Source: an uncultured Mailhella sp.
GTDB lineage: Bacteria > Desulfobacterota > Desulfovibrionia > Desulfovibrionales > Desulfovibrionaceae
Assembly: GCF_944324615.1 (NCBI RefSeq)
Contig: NZ_CALUWY010000004.1
Span: forward strand, 1 to 64,000
DNA length: 64,000 nt
Reading direction: 5' to 3'
Shown here in pieces: positions 56,138 through 64,000 of this stretch. Made by a program: the position numbers and the translations under genes. The stretch's first letter is position 1; each line of letters starts with the position of its first letter. Under the pieces are notes generated by a model that saw nothing but the letters and a program-made list of their open reading frames with translations, did not search any database and was not told the origin of the DNA.

Positions 56138-56315
56138 TTTATAACCTCTTGATAATAAAGGAGAACTAGTATGGTATGAAATTAGCATAGAGAAAGGTGA
56201 AAAGGCAAGCCTTTTCGCCCTTACTCTAATACTTATGGAATCCGGTCATGCGGGTTCCCATGGCGCATGGGAAACGCCGGTTCCGGCCGGAGGGCCAAAC
56301 ATCGGGAGGAATTCG

Positions 56316-58307
56316 ATGAAACCACTGTACAAGGAAAAGTATCCCCATGTCTTTACTCCGCTCACCGTCGGCAAGAAGGGACAGGTGACCTTTAAACACC
56401 GCATCATGGTTCCTCCCATCGGTTCTCAGGGCGACATCGTGGACTCTCATCATCGTCTGAACCGCGACGGTGTGGAATTCTACATGCACTGGGCCCGCGG
56501 CGGCGCGGCCTGCATCACCGTTCCCATGGAAATCCCCGCCAACGGCGGCCATCGCGGCGACCTGGTGCTGGATGACGAAGTGGACGGCTTCATTTACATG
56601 CACAATCTGCAGCGCCCCGCGCACATGTACGGCACCAAGACGCTGTGCGAAATCTACCATGCCGGCTGCTGCATGCTTCCCTGGCCGGGATATGAGCTCA
56701 TCAGCTCCAGCGCCTTCATGTACAACGGCCGCATGACGAAGGCCATGGACAAGAAGGACATGGACGATGTCAAGAAAATGTATGTGGATGCCGCCGTGCT
56801 CGCCATGCGTTCCGGCTTCGACGGTATTCTGCTGCATTACGGCCACGGCTGGCTGATGAACAACTTCCTGTCGCCTCTGTGCAACAAGCGTACCGATGAA
56901 TACGGCGGCTCCGTGGAAAACCGCTGCCGCTATCCTCTGGAAGTCATCAAGGCCATCCGCGACGCCATCGGCTACGACATGATCATCGAAGTGCGCCTCA
57001 ACGGCGACGACAAGAAGGAAGGCGGCATCACCCCCGACGACTGCGCGCAGCAGGCCCTGATCTTCCAGGACTATGTGGACATGATCCATGTCTCCTGCGG
57101 CACCCGTCTCGACGCCCATGCCCGTCCGAAGATGCATCCCACCTGCTTCGTGCCCGAAGCTCACAACGCCGAAGCCGCCTATACCCTGAAGAAGGCCGGC
57201 GTGAAGGTGCCCGTGGGCGTGGTGGGCGCCATCGGCAGTGCCGCCACGGCGGAAAAGCTCATTGCCGAAGGCAAGTGCGACTATGTGCTCATCGGCCGTC
57301 AGTCCGTTGCCGACCCGTACTGGTTCAATAAGGTGCGCGAAGGCCGCGAAGAAGACATCCGTCCCTGCATCCGTTGCGACTACTGCCTGGACGGCGGCCG
57401 CCGCGGCTCCCTGACCACGGAAGTGAACATTTCCGACACCGCCACCTTCGACGGTCACTGCTCCGTGAACCCCCTGTATCGTCAGGGCCAGTACAAGGAA
57501 TACATGCTGCGCGAAACCACGCCCAAGAAGGTGGCCGTGGTGGGCGGCGGCGTGGCCGGCATGCAGGCGGCCCTCAAGGCTTCCGAACGCGGCCACAGCG
57601 TGACGCTCTTCGAGAAGGGCGACAGACTGGGCGGCCAGCTGGCCATGTATCCCGACCATCTGTGGTTCAAGAACCATGTGCGCGACCTGCGCGAATACTT
57701 CATCACCCAGCTTGCCAAGAGCAACGTCACGGTGCTTCTGAACACCGAAGCCACCCCGAAGCTCATTGAAGAAGCCGATTTCGACGCCTGCATCGTGGCC
57801 GTCGGTGCCACGCAGAACGTACCGCCCATCCCCGGCATCGAACATGCCATGCTCGCGTGGGACGTGTTCGGCAATGAAGACAAGATCGGCAGGAAGGTCG
57901 TCATCGTGGGCGGCGGTTCCGTGGGCTGCGAACTTTCCATTCAGCTCGGCGGCAAGGGCCACGAAGTCACCGTGGTGGAAATGACGAAGTGGCTGGCTGC
58001 CAATTCGCAGATTTCCGAACGCATGAGCCTTGAGGAACACATGGGCCTCAACCATGTGACGGCTCTCACCGAAACGCGCTGCGTGGGCATTTCCGACAAG
58101 GGCGTGACCGTGTGCGACAAGGACGGCAAGGAAACCCTGATTGAAGCCGACACCGTCATCGTGAGCGCCGGTTCCCGTTCTCTCGCGGCGGAAAGGGACT
58201 CCTTTGCCGATACCGCCTTCGACGTTATCAATGTGGGCGACTGCGACAGTGTGGGCACCATCAGAACCGCCATCGAATCCGGCTGGGATGCCGCTGCCCG
58301 CCTGTAG
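56316..58307 (+). CDS. Old-yellow-enzyme/2,4-dienoyl-CoA-reductase-like flavin and Fe-S enzyme
   Basis: This 663-residue enzyme has an FMN TIM-barrel (about 1-340), a cysteine cluster and a C-terminal FAD/NAD(P) domain with VGGGVAGMQAAL and VIVGGGSVGCELS. The barrel holds HYGHGWLMNNFLSP and KRTDEYGGSVENR, the FadH/BaiCD signature. The Fe-S cysteines are 351, 354, 357 and 382, spaced C-x2-C-x2-C-x24-C rather than the usual C-x2-C-x3-C-x11-12-C. It probably reduces an activated alkene. The start at 56316 follows CGGGAGGAA. It is divergent from the GAF regulator and upstream of the TRAP genes. Confidence 0.85.
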   Translation: MKPLYKEKYPHVFTPLTVGKKGQVTFKHRIMVPPIGSQGDIVDSHHRLNRDGVEFYMHWARGGAACITVPMEIPANGGHRGDLVLDDEVDGFIYMHNLQRPAHMYGTKTLCEIYHAGCCMLPWPGYELISSSAFMYNGRMTKAMDKKDMDDVKKMYVDAAVLAMRSGFDGILLHYGHGWLMNNFLSPLCNKRTDEYGGSVENRCRYPLEVIKAIRDAIGYDMIIEVRLNGDDKKEGGITPDDCAQQALIFQDYVDMIHVSCGTRLDAHARPKMHPTCFVPEAHNAEAAYTLKKAGVKVPVGVVGAIGSAATAEKLIAEGKCDYVLIGRQSVADPYWFNKVREGREEDIRPCIRCDYCLDGGRRGSLTTEVNISDTATFDGHCSVNPLYRQGQYKEYMLRETTPKKVAVVGGGVAGMQAALKASERGHSVTLFEKGDRLGGQLAMYPDHLWFKNHVRDLREYFITQLAKSNVTVLLNTEATPKLIEEADFDACIVAVGATQNVPPIPGIEHAMLAWDVFGNEDKIGRKVVIVGGGSVGCELSIQLGGKGHEVTVVEMTKWLAANSQISERMSLEEHMGLNHVTALTETRCVGISDKGVTVCDKDGKETLIEADTVIVSAGSRSLAAERDSFADTAFDVINVGDCDSVGTIRTAIESGWDAAARL

Positions 58308-58320
58308 GAACAACCTTTAC

Positions 58321-58411
58321 CGGGAAGACGCGTATGCGTCTTCCCGCCATGGAAGCGAAGGAAGGGCGCTCCGGCGCGGCAGGCAGTCTCCGCACTGCCG
58401 GAGCGCCTTTT
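58321..58411 (+). terminator. Two hairpins after the flavin reductase gene
   Basis: CGGGAAGACGC/GCGTCTTCCCG (58321-58331 with 58336-58346), then GGCGCTCCGGC/GCCGGAGCGCC (58365-58375 with 58397-58407) followed by TTTTCC. The second looks like a true terminator. Confidence 0.8.
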
Positions 58412-58455
58412 CCGGGTTTTACCACCGAATGTCCATTTTGCGAGAAGGAGTCCTC

Positions 58456-59463
58456 ATGAATCTGCGTTCCGTTCTTTGTGTGGTTCTTGCCGTTACCGGT
58501 ATGATGCTGTCGCCTCTGTCTTCGGATGCCAAGACCGTCTTCCGTCTGGCCAACACCGGCGGCCCCAATGACGACTATACTTACGGCTGTGAACAGTTCG
58601 CCAAGAATTTGAATGAAATCTCCAAGGGAGAATTTGAAGTGCGCGTGATGAACAACGGCGTTCTCGGCAACGACCGTGTCGCCACGGAAATGGCGCAGCA
58701 GGGTTCTCTGGACTTCAGCCTCATCGGCCAGAGCCAGCTCAACCTGTTCATCAAGCCCCTTCTGGCCATGGATCTTCCCTATATGGTGGCATTTGAAAAG
58801 AACCGCCAGTTCCTCGAAGCATTCGACCCATACACTGGCCCTCTCTACAAGTATGTGGACGGCGAAGCGCAGAAGGCCGGTCTGAAGCTTGTCATGACCC
58901 TTGACACCCCTTTCAGAAGCTATGCCTTCACTCCCCGTTCCGGCGTGGAGAATCTGTCCAGCGTGCGCGGCGTCAAGGTGCGCGTGACCATGTCCCCTAT
59001 TGAAAAGGCCTTTGTGAATGCCCTTGCCATGAACCCCTGCGCCGTGGGCTGGACCGAAGTGTACACCGCCCTTCAGCAGGGTACCGTGGACGGCGAAATC
59101 ATCAACTTCGGCACCTTCGCTTCCTTCAATAGAGCCGAAATCGAAGACCGTTTCCTTGTTACTCGCCACAATATGGCCAAGATCTTCGTGGTCATGAACA
59201 AGGCGAAGTACGACGCCCTTACTCCCGAACAGCAGAAGATGATCCTCGACGCCGGCCGCAAGTCCCAGATGGAAGAATGGGACATGAGCCAGGAATTCGA
59301 ACGCAAGGGGGAAGAATACTGCAAGCAGCACAACATCAAGCTCATCGAACTCACCGATGCGGAAAAGGCTGAGATCGTGAAGAACCTCCAGCCCCTGTAT
59401 GACGAATATACCAAGAACATCGATCCTGCGTTCATCAAGCTCATCCAAGACGTACAGAAGTAA
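58456..59463 (+). CDS. dctP: TRAP transporter periplasmic solute receptor
   Basis: This 335-residue exported protein has a signal peptide (LRSVLCVVLAVTGMMLSPLSSDA) and the DctP receptor fold. TRAP-specific residues include the arginine in VRGVKVRVTMSPIEK, which usually forms a salt bridge to a substrate carboxylate, so the substrate is probably an organic acid. MNPCAVGWTEVYTALQQGTVDGE is a family signature. ATG at 58456 follows GAAGGAG. A hairpin at 59489-59509 separates it from dctQM. Confidence 0.9.
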   Translation: MNLRSVLCVVLAVTGMMLSPLSSDAKTVFRLANTGGPNDDYTYGCEQFAKNLNEISKGEFEVRVMNNGVLGNDRVATEMAQQGSLDFSLIGQSQLNLFIKPLLAMDLPYMVAFEKNRQFLEAFDPYTGPLYKYVDGEAQKAGLKLVMTLDTPFRSYAFTPRSGVENLSSVRGVKVRVTMSPIEKAFVNALAMNPCAVGWTEVYTALQQGTVDGEIINFGTFASFNRAEIEDRFLVTRHNMAKIFVVMNKAKYDALTPEQQKMILDAGRKSQMEEWDMSQEFERKGEEYCKQHNIKLIELTDAEKAEIVKNLQPLYDEYTKNIDPAFIKLIQDVQK

Positions 59464-59488
59464 TGCTCCATTACTGAAAATCTTTTCC

Positions 59489-59509
59489 GACCGGAGGGGT
59501 CCTCCGGTC
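59489..59509 (+). terminator. Intercistronic hairpin between dctP and dctQM
   Basis: Perfect 9-bp stem GACCGGAGG/CCTCCGGTC (59489-59497 with 59501-59509). A T-run follows only 10 bases later. It may keep dctP message more abundant than that of the permease, as in many binding-protein operons. Confidence 0.6.
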
Positions 59510-59541
59510 GCATACCCGTATTTTTTCTTCAGGAGCCCGCT

Positions 59542-61392
59542 ATGGTAACGTTTCAGAAAGTCCTGCGCTGGCTGGATGAAAGCGGCGAAAAGCCCATCAT
59601 CGTCATAGCCTGCGTAGCATCATGCCTGCTTATTCCGTATCAGGTTTTCGCCCGCTATATTCTCGGCACATGGCTCAAGGTGAACGTCGATACCTCTCCC
59701 GTGGAGGAACTCGCCCTGTTTTGCCTGATATGGTGCACCTACTTTGCCGTTCCGCTCGTTATCAAACGGCGTGAAAATATTCGCATGACGGCGTTGATAG
59801 ACTGGCTGGTTCCTCAGAAGTATCATAATTTTATTCTGATGTTCAACAACATCGCCACACTGGCGCTTACCGTCACCATCATGTGCTTGGCCGTGCGCCT
59901 GATCCGCCTGCAGTTCCAGTTCCCGCAGGAAACGCCTACGCTCCGCATACCGTACTGGATTCCTTACTCCGTGCTTCTCTTCGGTTTCTTTGCCCAGAGC
60001 GTTCGCGTCATTCAGGATACGCTGAAGCTTATCCGCGAAGAAGGCTGGATGAAGTTCCTCCTGTCGCTATTTTTTCTCGTCTCGGTAGCCGCGCCGGTGG
60101 TATGCTTTGAGCACAGCATCATCTTCGTGCTCATGGTTTCACTGTTTGGCGGCATGATTCTGGGCATTCCCATTGCCGTAGTACTGGGCCTTTCCGGAGC
60201 TCTCGCCGTACATGCTTCTGGCTTTCTGCAGTTGAACATCATCGCACAGACAGCCTACAACTCTTTGGATTCCTTCCCTATGCTGGCCGTTTTCTTCTTT
60301 GTGCTGGCCGGTATCTTTATGGGTAAGGGCGGGCTTTCCGGTCAGCTTATCGGCCTTGCCGACATGATGATAGGGCGCCGTACCGGCGGCTTGGCCATGG
60401 CCACGGTCATTGCATGTACCTTCTTCGGAGCCATTTCCGGTTCCGGCATCGCCACCTGCGCGGCCATCGGCATGATCACCATTCCCGCCATGGTGGAACG
60501 CGGCTATTCCAAGGCCTTCGCCGGGGCCATCGTAGCGTGCGCCAGCGCCATCGGCGTCATGATTCCCCCGAGCAATCCCTTCGTGCTTTACGGCGTCATC
60601 ACCAATGTGTCCATCGGCAAGCTTTTTGTGAGCGGCATCATGCCCGGTATCATTACCTGCGTGATGCTTTGCATGACAGCATGGTATATTTCCAAAAAGA
60701 ACGGTTGGAAAGGCGAGGACAAGGTCTATACTTGGGGTGAAATCGGCCGTGCCGTATGGGAAGCCCGCTGGGCGCTCATGGTGCCTGTCATTATTCTTGG
60801 CGGTATTTACGGCGGTATTATGACGCCTACGGAAGCGGCGGGCGTGGCCGCGTTGTACGGTTTCCTAGTGGGTATGTTCGTACTCAAAGGGATCACCCGC
60901 GAGAATTTCATCGAAATTCTGGTAGACAGCTCCGTCACCGCCGCCACGGTGCTTTTCCTTGTGGCCATGGCCAGCGTGTTCGGTTATGTGATGGCTATCG
61001 AGCAGGTTCCCGACGCCATCTCCGAATGGATGATGTCCATTACGTCGAACAAATTCGCCATGCTGCTCATCGTGAACATTCTTCTGCTCATTGTGGGCGC
61101 GCTCATGGAATCGGCTTCGGCCACCCTGATTCTCGCGCCCATCCTCATGCCCATGATGATAAAGCTCGGCGTGGACCCGGTGCACTTCGGCGTCATCATG
61201 GTGTGCAACCTGTCCATAGGCTTCATTACCCCGCCTGTGGGACAGAGTCTGTTCGTGGCGGCAGCCATTTCCGACGAACGAACGGAACGTATCGCAGTGG
61301 CGGCAGCTCCGCTGCTTGCGTCCATGCTTGTCATGCTGCTTATCGTTACCTATATTCCTGAAGTATCGCTTTTCCTGACGCGCTTCATGTAG
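59542..61392 (+). CDS. dctM: TRAP transporter fused small/large permease (DctQM)
   Basis: This 616-residue membrane protein joins the small Q subunit (about 1-165, four segments) and the large M subunit (about 175-616, about 12 segments). The M part has VLAGIFMGKGGLSGQLIGLADM and GAISGSGIATCAAIGMITIPAM. It also has MIPPSNPFVLYGVITNVSIG and VCNLSIGFITPPVGQ, as in DctM. It forms a sodium-driven import system with the DctP receptor. ATG at 59542 follows AGGAG. Confidence 0.93.
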   Translation: MVTFQKVLRWLDESGEKPIIVIACVASCLLIPYQVFARYILGTWLKVNVDTSPVEELALFCLIWCTYFAVPLVIKRRENIRMTALIDWLVPQKYHNFILMFNNIATLALTVTIMCLAVRLIRLQFQFPQETPTLRIPYWIPYSVLLFGFFAQSVRVIQDTLKLIREEGWMKFLLSLFFLVSVAAPVVCFEHSIIFVLMVSLFGGMILGIPIAVVLGLSGALAVHASGFLQLNIIAQTAYNSLDSFPMLAVFFFVLAGIFMGKGGLSGQLIGLADMMIGRRTGGLAMATVIACTFFGAISGSGIATCAAIGMITIPAMVERGYSKAFAGAIVACASAIGVMIPPSNPFVLYGVITNVSIGKLFVSGIMPGIITCVMLCMTAWYISKKNGWKGEDKVYTWGEIGRAVWEARWALMVPVIILGGIYGGIMTPTEAAGVAALYGFLVGMFVLKGITRENFIEILVDSSVTAATVLFLVAMASVFGYVMAIEQVPDAISEWMMSITSNKFAMLLIVNILLLIVGALMESASATLILAPILMPMMIKLGVDPVHFGVIMVCNLSIGFITPPVGQSLFVAAAISDERTERIAVAAAPLLASMLVMLLIVTYIPEVSLFLTRFM

Positions 61393-61445
61393 TCCTTTCT
61401 TCTTGCCGCACATGAGGGCGAGGTAAGCCTTGCAGGAGGAAAACG

Positions 61446-61483
61446 GCCCCGGGCTTTGCGTTGAAGCAAGGCCCGGGGCTTTC
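61446..61483 (+). terminator. Terminator of the TRAP operon
   Basis: GCCCCGGGC/GCCCGGGGC stem (61446-61454 with 61471-61479), then TTTCC. Confidence 0.8.
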
Positions 61484-61616
61484 CTGGGTTCCCATAAGAA
61501 CGCCCTTGCCGGATGGCGCGCCTTTGCATTCTCATAAGGAGTTTGTTTTCAGAAAAGCGGCACATGCCGGGAAGACACTCCGAAAGAAAGAAGGAATGAC
61601 GTGAAAAGGTGATGAA

Positions 61617-62510
61617 ATGAAACAGATGGTGCTGCTTCTTCCCGTCGCGGCGGGAATCATGTTCGGTTCCGTGGGCGTATTTGTACGGATCTTGACGACG
61701 CACGGCATGGATAATGCCACCATAGTGTTTTTAAGGGCGGTTTTCGCGGCGCTGGCGATGTGTTGCGTCGTTCTTGTCTGCGATGCCTCCCTGCTGAAGA
61801 TACGGATAAAGGATGTCGTTCAGTTTCTGGGGACAGGCATTCTCGGCATGATGGGGCTTAACCTGTGCTATAATGTGGCCATCAACGAGCTTACGTTGTC
61901 CCTTGCCGCCGTTCTTCTAAGTACCGCGCCGTTCTTCGTTATTTTTCTTGCCGCGTTGCTGTTTCATGAGAAGATCACGCCGAAAAAAATATTCTGTCTG
62001 TGCCTTGCGGTTGCCGGTTGTGTTCTGACAAGCGGGCTGCTTGAACGGCGGACGGGGCTGAGGATTTCCTCATCGGGAGTTTTCTTCGGGCTTTTGTCTG
62101 CGTTGTTCTATGCGCTGTACGGTATCTGTTCAAGGATGGCCACGGACAGACATTATCATACCTATACGATCATCTTTTACAGCGTCGCTTTTACAGCCCT
62201 GGTGCTGCTGCCGTGGGCGGATACGGCGAAGATTGGTGAATTCGTTTCCGGCAATGCGGTGCCACACCTCTTTTTTCTTCTTCTTCATGCTCTGGTTACG
62301 TCCGTATTGCCGTATATGTTCATAACCTGGGCGCTGCTGTATGCCGAAGCGGGGAAGGTATCCATACTGGCTTCCGGCGGGGAACCGACGGGAGCGTTAT
62401 GCTTCGGCGTCATGCTTTTTTCGGAAATTCCCACGGCGTCGATGCTGCTGGGGCTTGTCATCACGATTGGTGCTCTGACTTTTGTATGCTGGAATACACA
62501 AAAGAATTGA
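61617..62510 (+). CDS. EamA/DMT-family transporter
   Basis: This 297-residue membrane protein has ten hydrophobic segments in two repeated EamA halves (the first opening VLLLPVAAGIMFGSVGVFVRIL; the second GVFFGLLSALFYALYGICSRM). DMT proteins of this kind export metabolites such as amino acids or purines. Substrate unknown. ATG at 61617 follows AAAAGGTGATGA. It is followed by ydfG with an 78-base gap. Confidence 0.85.
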   Translation: MKQMVLLLPVAAGIMFGSVGVFVRILTTHGMDNATIVFLRAVFAALAMCCVVLVCDASLLKIRIKDVVQFLGTGILGMMGLNLCYNVAINELTLSLAAVLLSTAPFFVIFLAALLFHEKITPKKIFCLCLAVAGCVLTSGLLERRTGLRISSSGVFFGLLSALFYALYGICSRMATDRHYHTYTIIFYSVAFTALVLLPWADTAKIGEFVSGNAVPHLFFLLLHALVTSVLPYMFITWALLYAEAGKVSILASGGEPTGALCFGVMLFSEIPTASMLLGLVITIGALTFVCWNTQKN

Positions 62511-62588
62511 TGCCGCTTCCCCTGGGGGGCATGTCAAAGGCATCTTAAACACATCCGCTTCGCAAGCAGGAATATCCGGGGATCAGGT

Positions 62589-63359
62589 ATGAGCAACGTC
62601 ATCTGCATTACCGGGGCCACCTCCGGCCTGGGGCGCGCGGCAGCGCGGCTTTTCATCGACAACGGCTGGCGTGTCGTCGGTACGGGAAGGCGCAGGGAGC
62701 GCCTCGAAAAGATGCGCGGGGAACTGGGGGTGCATTTTTTCGGTCTCTGCTTCGACATACAGAGCCGTGAAGAGACGAAGGCGGCCTTTGACGGCCTGCC
62801 GGAGGATTTTTCCGCCGTGGACGTGCTGTTCAACAACGCCGGGCTCTTTGCGGGCGATGGACGCGTGCAGGACGGGGATACGGAAGCCTGGGAAACCATG
62901 GTGAACACCAATATTCTCGGCCTTCTTTACTGCACGCGGCTGCTTTTGCCCGGTATGCTCGCCCGCGGCCGCGGGCATGTGGTCAACGTGGGCTCCGTGG
63001 CCGGAAGCCGGGCCTTTCCCACGGGCAACGTCTACGGCGCGAGCAAGGCCTTTGTGCGCCATCTTTCCGACAACATGCGCGCCGATCTTCTGGGCACGCC
63101 CGTGCGGGTGACGTGCATTGCTCCCGGGCGCACGCGCACGGAATTTTCCCTGGTGCACAACGCGGGCAACGCGGAAAAGGCCGAAAAGGAATACGCCACG
63201 GGCCGTCCGCTGGATCCTGAGGACATTGCCCGCGCCCTTTTGTGGGTGGTGGAGTGCCCCGTGCACATGGACGTGAGCTATATGGAGCTTATGCCCACCG
63301 GTCAGGCCGACGGAGGTCCCCGTTTTTCCGATGTGACCTTTCCTTCGGATGAAGCATGA
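62589..63359 (+). CDS. ydfG: YdfG-type 3-hydroxy acid/serine dehydrogenase (SDR)
   Basis: This 256-residue NADP-dependent SDR has TGATSGLG at 9-16 and NNAG, and the Ser-Tyr-Lys set in VNVGSVAGSRAFPTGNVYGASKAFV. The GTPVRVTCIAPGRTRTEFS stretch and the C-terminal SYMELMPTGQ are specific to the YdfG subgroup, which oxidises L-allo-threonine, serine and 3-hydroxy acids. CAGGT precedes ATG 62589. A terminator follows. Confidence 0.88.
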   Translation: MSNVICITGATSGLGRAAARLFIDNGWRVVGTGRRRERLEKMRGELGVHFFGLCFDIQSREETKAAFDGLPEDFSAVDVLFNNAGLFAGDGRVQDGDTEAWETMVNTNILGLLYCTRLLLPGMLARGRGHVVNVGSVAGSRAFPTGNVYGASKAFVRHLSDNMRADLLGTPVRVTCIAPGRTRTEFSLVHNAGNAEKAEKEYATGRPLDPEDIARALLWVVECPVHMDVSYMELMPTGQADGGPRFSDVTFPSDEA

Positions 63360-63480
63360 GTGAGGGCCGGAGGCGTGTCGTCGGGAAAGATATATGATGG
63401 TGTGGATAACGGACCACAGGGGAAAAACAGCCAGCTGTAAGAGCCTTGAACGATAACAGAGCGGACGACACGCTTTTGCC

Positions 63481-63507
63481 CCCGTGTCCGCCGAAGGCGG
63501 GCACGGG
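63481..63507. repeat. Strong hairpin between ydfG and pnp
   Basis: CCCGTGTCCGCC/GGCGGGCACGGG (63481-63492 with 63496-63507), loop GAA. It precedes the terminator at 63511-63551. Role unknown; it may stabilise transcript ends. Confidence 0.6.
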
Positions 63508-63510
63508 ATG

Positions 63511-63551
63511 AAAAAGCCGCCCCGGAACAGTACAGTTCCGGGGCGGCTTTT
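63511..63551. terminator. Bidirectional terminator between ydfG and pnp
   Basis: GCCGCCCCGGAAC/GTTCCGGGGCGGC (63516-63528 with 63535-63547), with A-run before and T-run after. It serves convergent genes. Confidence 0.92.
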
Positions 63552-63576
63552 CTATGCTGTTTCAGCCCGCGAAGGA

Positions 63577-64000
63577 TCAGTCGTCCTTGCGTTCATGGCG
63601 GCGTTCGCCTCTGTCGCGGCGTTCACCGCGGCGTTCACGACGTTCGCCGTCACCGCGTTCACCACGGTCGGAGCGTTCGCGGCGGGCGGGACGGGCCGTA
63701 TCTTCGGGGTTCCATTCAATGCCCTGCTCTTCGAGGAGCACGGCCTTGCGGCTGGCACGGATGCGGTCGCCGTTGATTTCAATGACCTTGACCACCATGT
63801 CTTCGCCGAGGTGGGCCACATCTTCGGTCTTTTCCACGCGGTTGGTGTCCAGCTGGGAGATGTGCACCAGAGCTTCCAGGTTGGGCAGGATTTCCACGAT
63901 GGCGCCGATGTCCATGATGCGCTTCACCTTGGCAGTGTAGTTCTTGCCGAGTTCCGCGTGCTGGTCGTAATAGAGCACCATTTCCTTGGCGGCCTGCATG
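63577..64000 (-). CDS. pnp: Polyribonucleotide nucleotidyltransferase, 3' end (cut by window)
   Basis: About 140 C-terminal residues are in the window; the gene continues beyond 64000. They contain the S1 RNA-binding domain of PNPase (YTAKVKRIMDIGAIVEILPNLEALVHISQL, then RIRASRKAVL). The tail after about residue 100 of this fragment is Arg/Glu/Gly/Asp-rich and looks disordered, likely RNA-binding. PNPase degrades RNA 3'-5' and can be part of a degradosome. The visible Met at the window edge is internal, so the true start is outside. Confidence 0.88.
   Translation of the reverse strand, partial: MQAAKEMVLYYDQHAELGKNYTAKVKRIMDIGAIVEILPNLEALVHISQLDTNRVEKTEDVAHLGEDMVVKVIEINGDRIRASRKAVLLEEQGIEWNPEDTARPARRERSDRGERGDGERRERRGERRDRGERRHERKDD

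Noticed and set aside
61514-61528. TGGCGC-N4-TTGCA upstream of the EamA gene as sigma-54 promoter
   Set aside because: GG-GC spacing is one base short, which normally abolishes sigma-54 recognition.

Overview
The window looks like a chromosomal segment of a Desulfovibrionaceae bacterium (Bilophila/Desulfovibrio/Mailhella type). This is inferred from a split-Soret cytochrome c, a sigma-54-controlled glycyl radical enzyme (GRE) locus, TRAP and DASS anion transporters, several enhancer-binding regulators, high GC content and sulfate-reducer style housekeeping genes. No rRNA, tRNA, CRISPR array, insertion sequence or prophage was seen.

Layout. 0.3-3.6 kb (minus): split-Soret cytochrome, SDR oxidoreductase and AzgA purine permease. 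4.1-5.6 kb (plus): pepD. 5.8-10.2 kb (minus): three tandem NSS-family sodium symporters. 10.4-11.7 kb (plus): ClC transporter. 12.0-18.3 kb (minus): gyrA, gyrB, dnaN. 18.3-19.2 kb: gene-free, AT-richer DNA with repeats of a TTTGTTCSTA-like motif. Strand G/C asymmetry reverses between samples on its two sides, so it is a candidate replication origin, although dnaA is absent. 19.3-22.0 kb (plus): M23 peptidase and queA. 22.1-24.1 kb: a peroxiredoxin broken by an in-frame TGA behind a Fur/PerR-like operator, a P-loop protein and a methyltransferase. 24.5-28.3 kb (plus): a chorismate-mutase-like/EPSP-synthase-like protein with degenerate motifs, an overlapping small coiled-coil gene, a YkgJ-type cysteine protein and hldD.

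28.6-36.9 kb (minus) is the most interesting block. A sigma-54/PAS regulator is followed by a near-perfect -24/-12 promoter with upstream dyad sites. A compact five-gene operon then encodes a GRE, its radical-SAM activase, a probable iron-sulfur flavoprotein, a DASS transporter and an amidohydrolase-fold protein that has lost most metal ligands. The GRE resembles the sulfonate-lyase group, but I cannot assign a substrate.

37-45 kb: a YbaY/NlpE/META-like lipoprotein with rimO, then rdgB, a Crp/Fnr regulator, a second DASS transporter, and a divergent arylsulfotransferase. 45.3-54.5 kb is mainly housekeeping: mgsA, thiL, a UvrD-type helicase, engB, efp, ftsK and folD. 54.5-61.4 kb: a GAF/sigma-54 regulator divergent from an old-yellow-enzyme-type flavin/Fe-S reductase, followed by a TRAP transporter (DctP and fused DctQM). 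This is probably a second catabolic or respiratory module. 61.6-64 kb: an EamA exporter, a YdfG-like dehydrogenase and the 3' end of pnp, cut by the window edge.

The picture is of an anaerobe that imports small organic anions and amino acids and switches dedicated enzyme modules on through sigma-54 activators.
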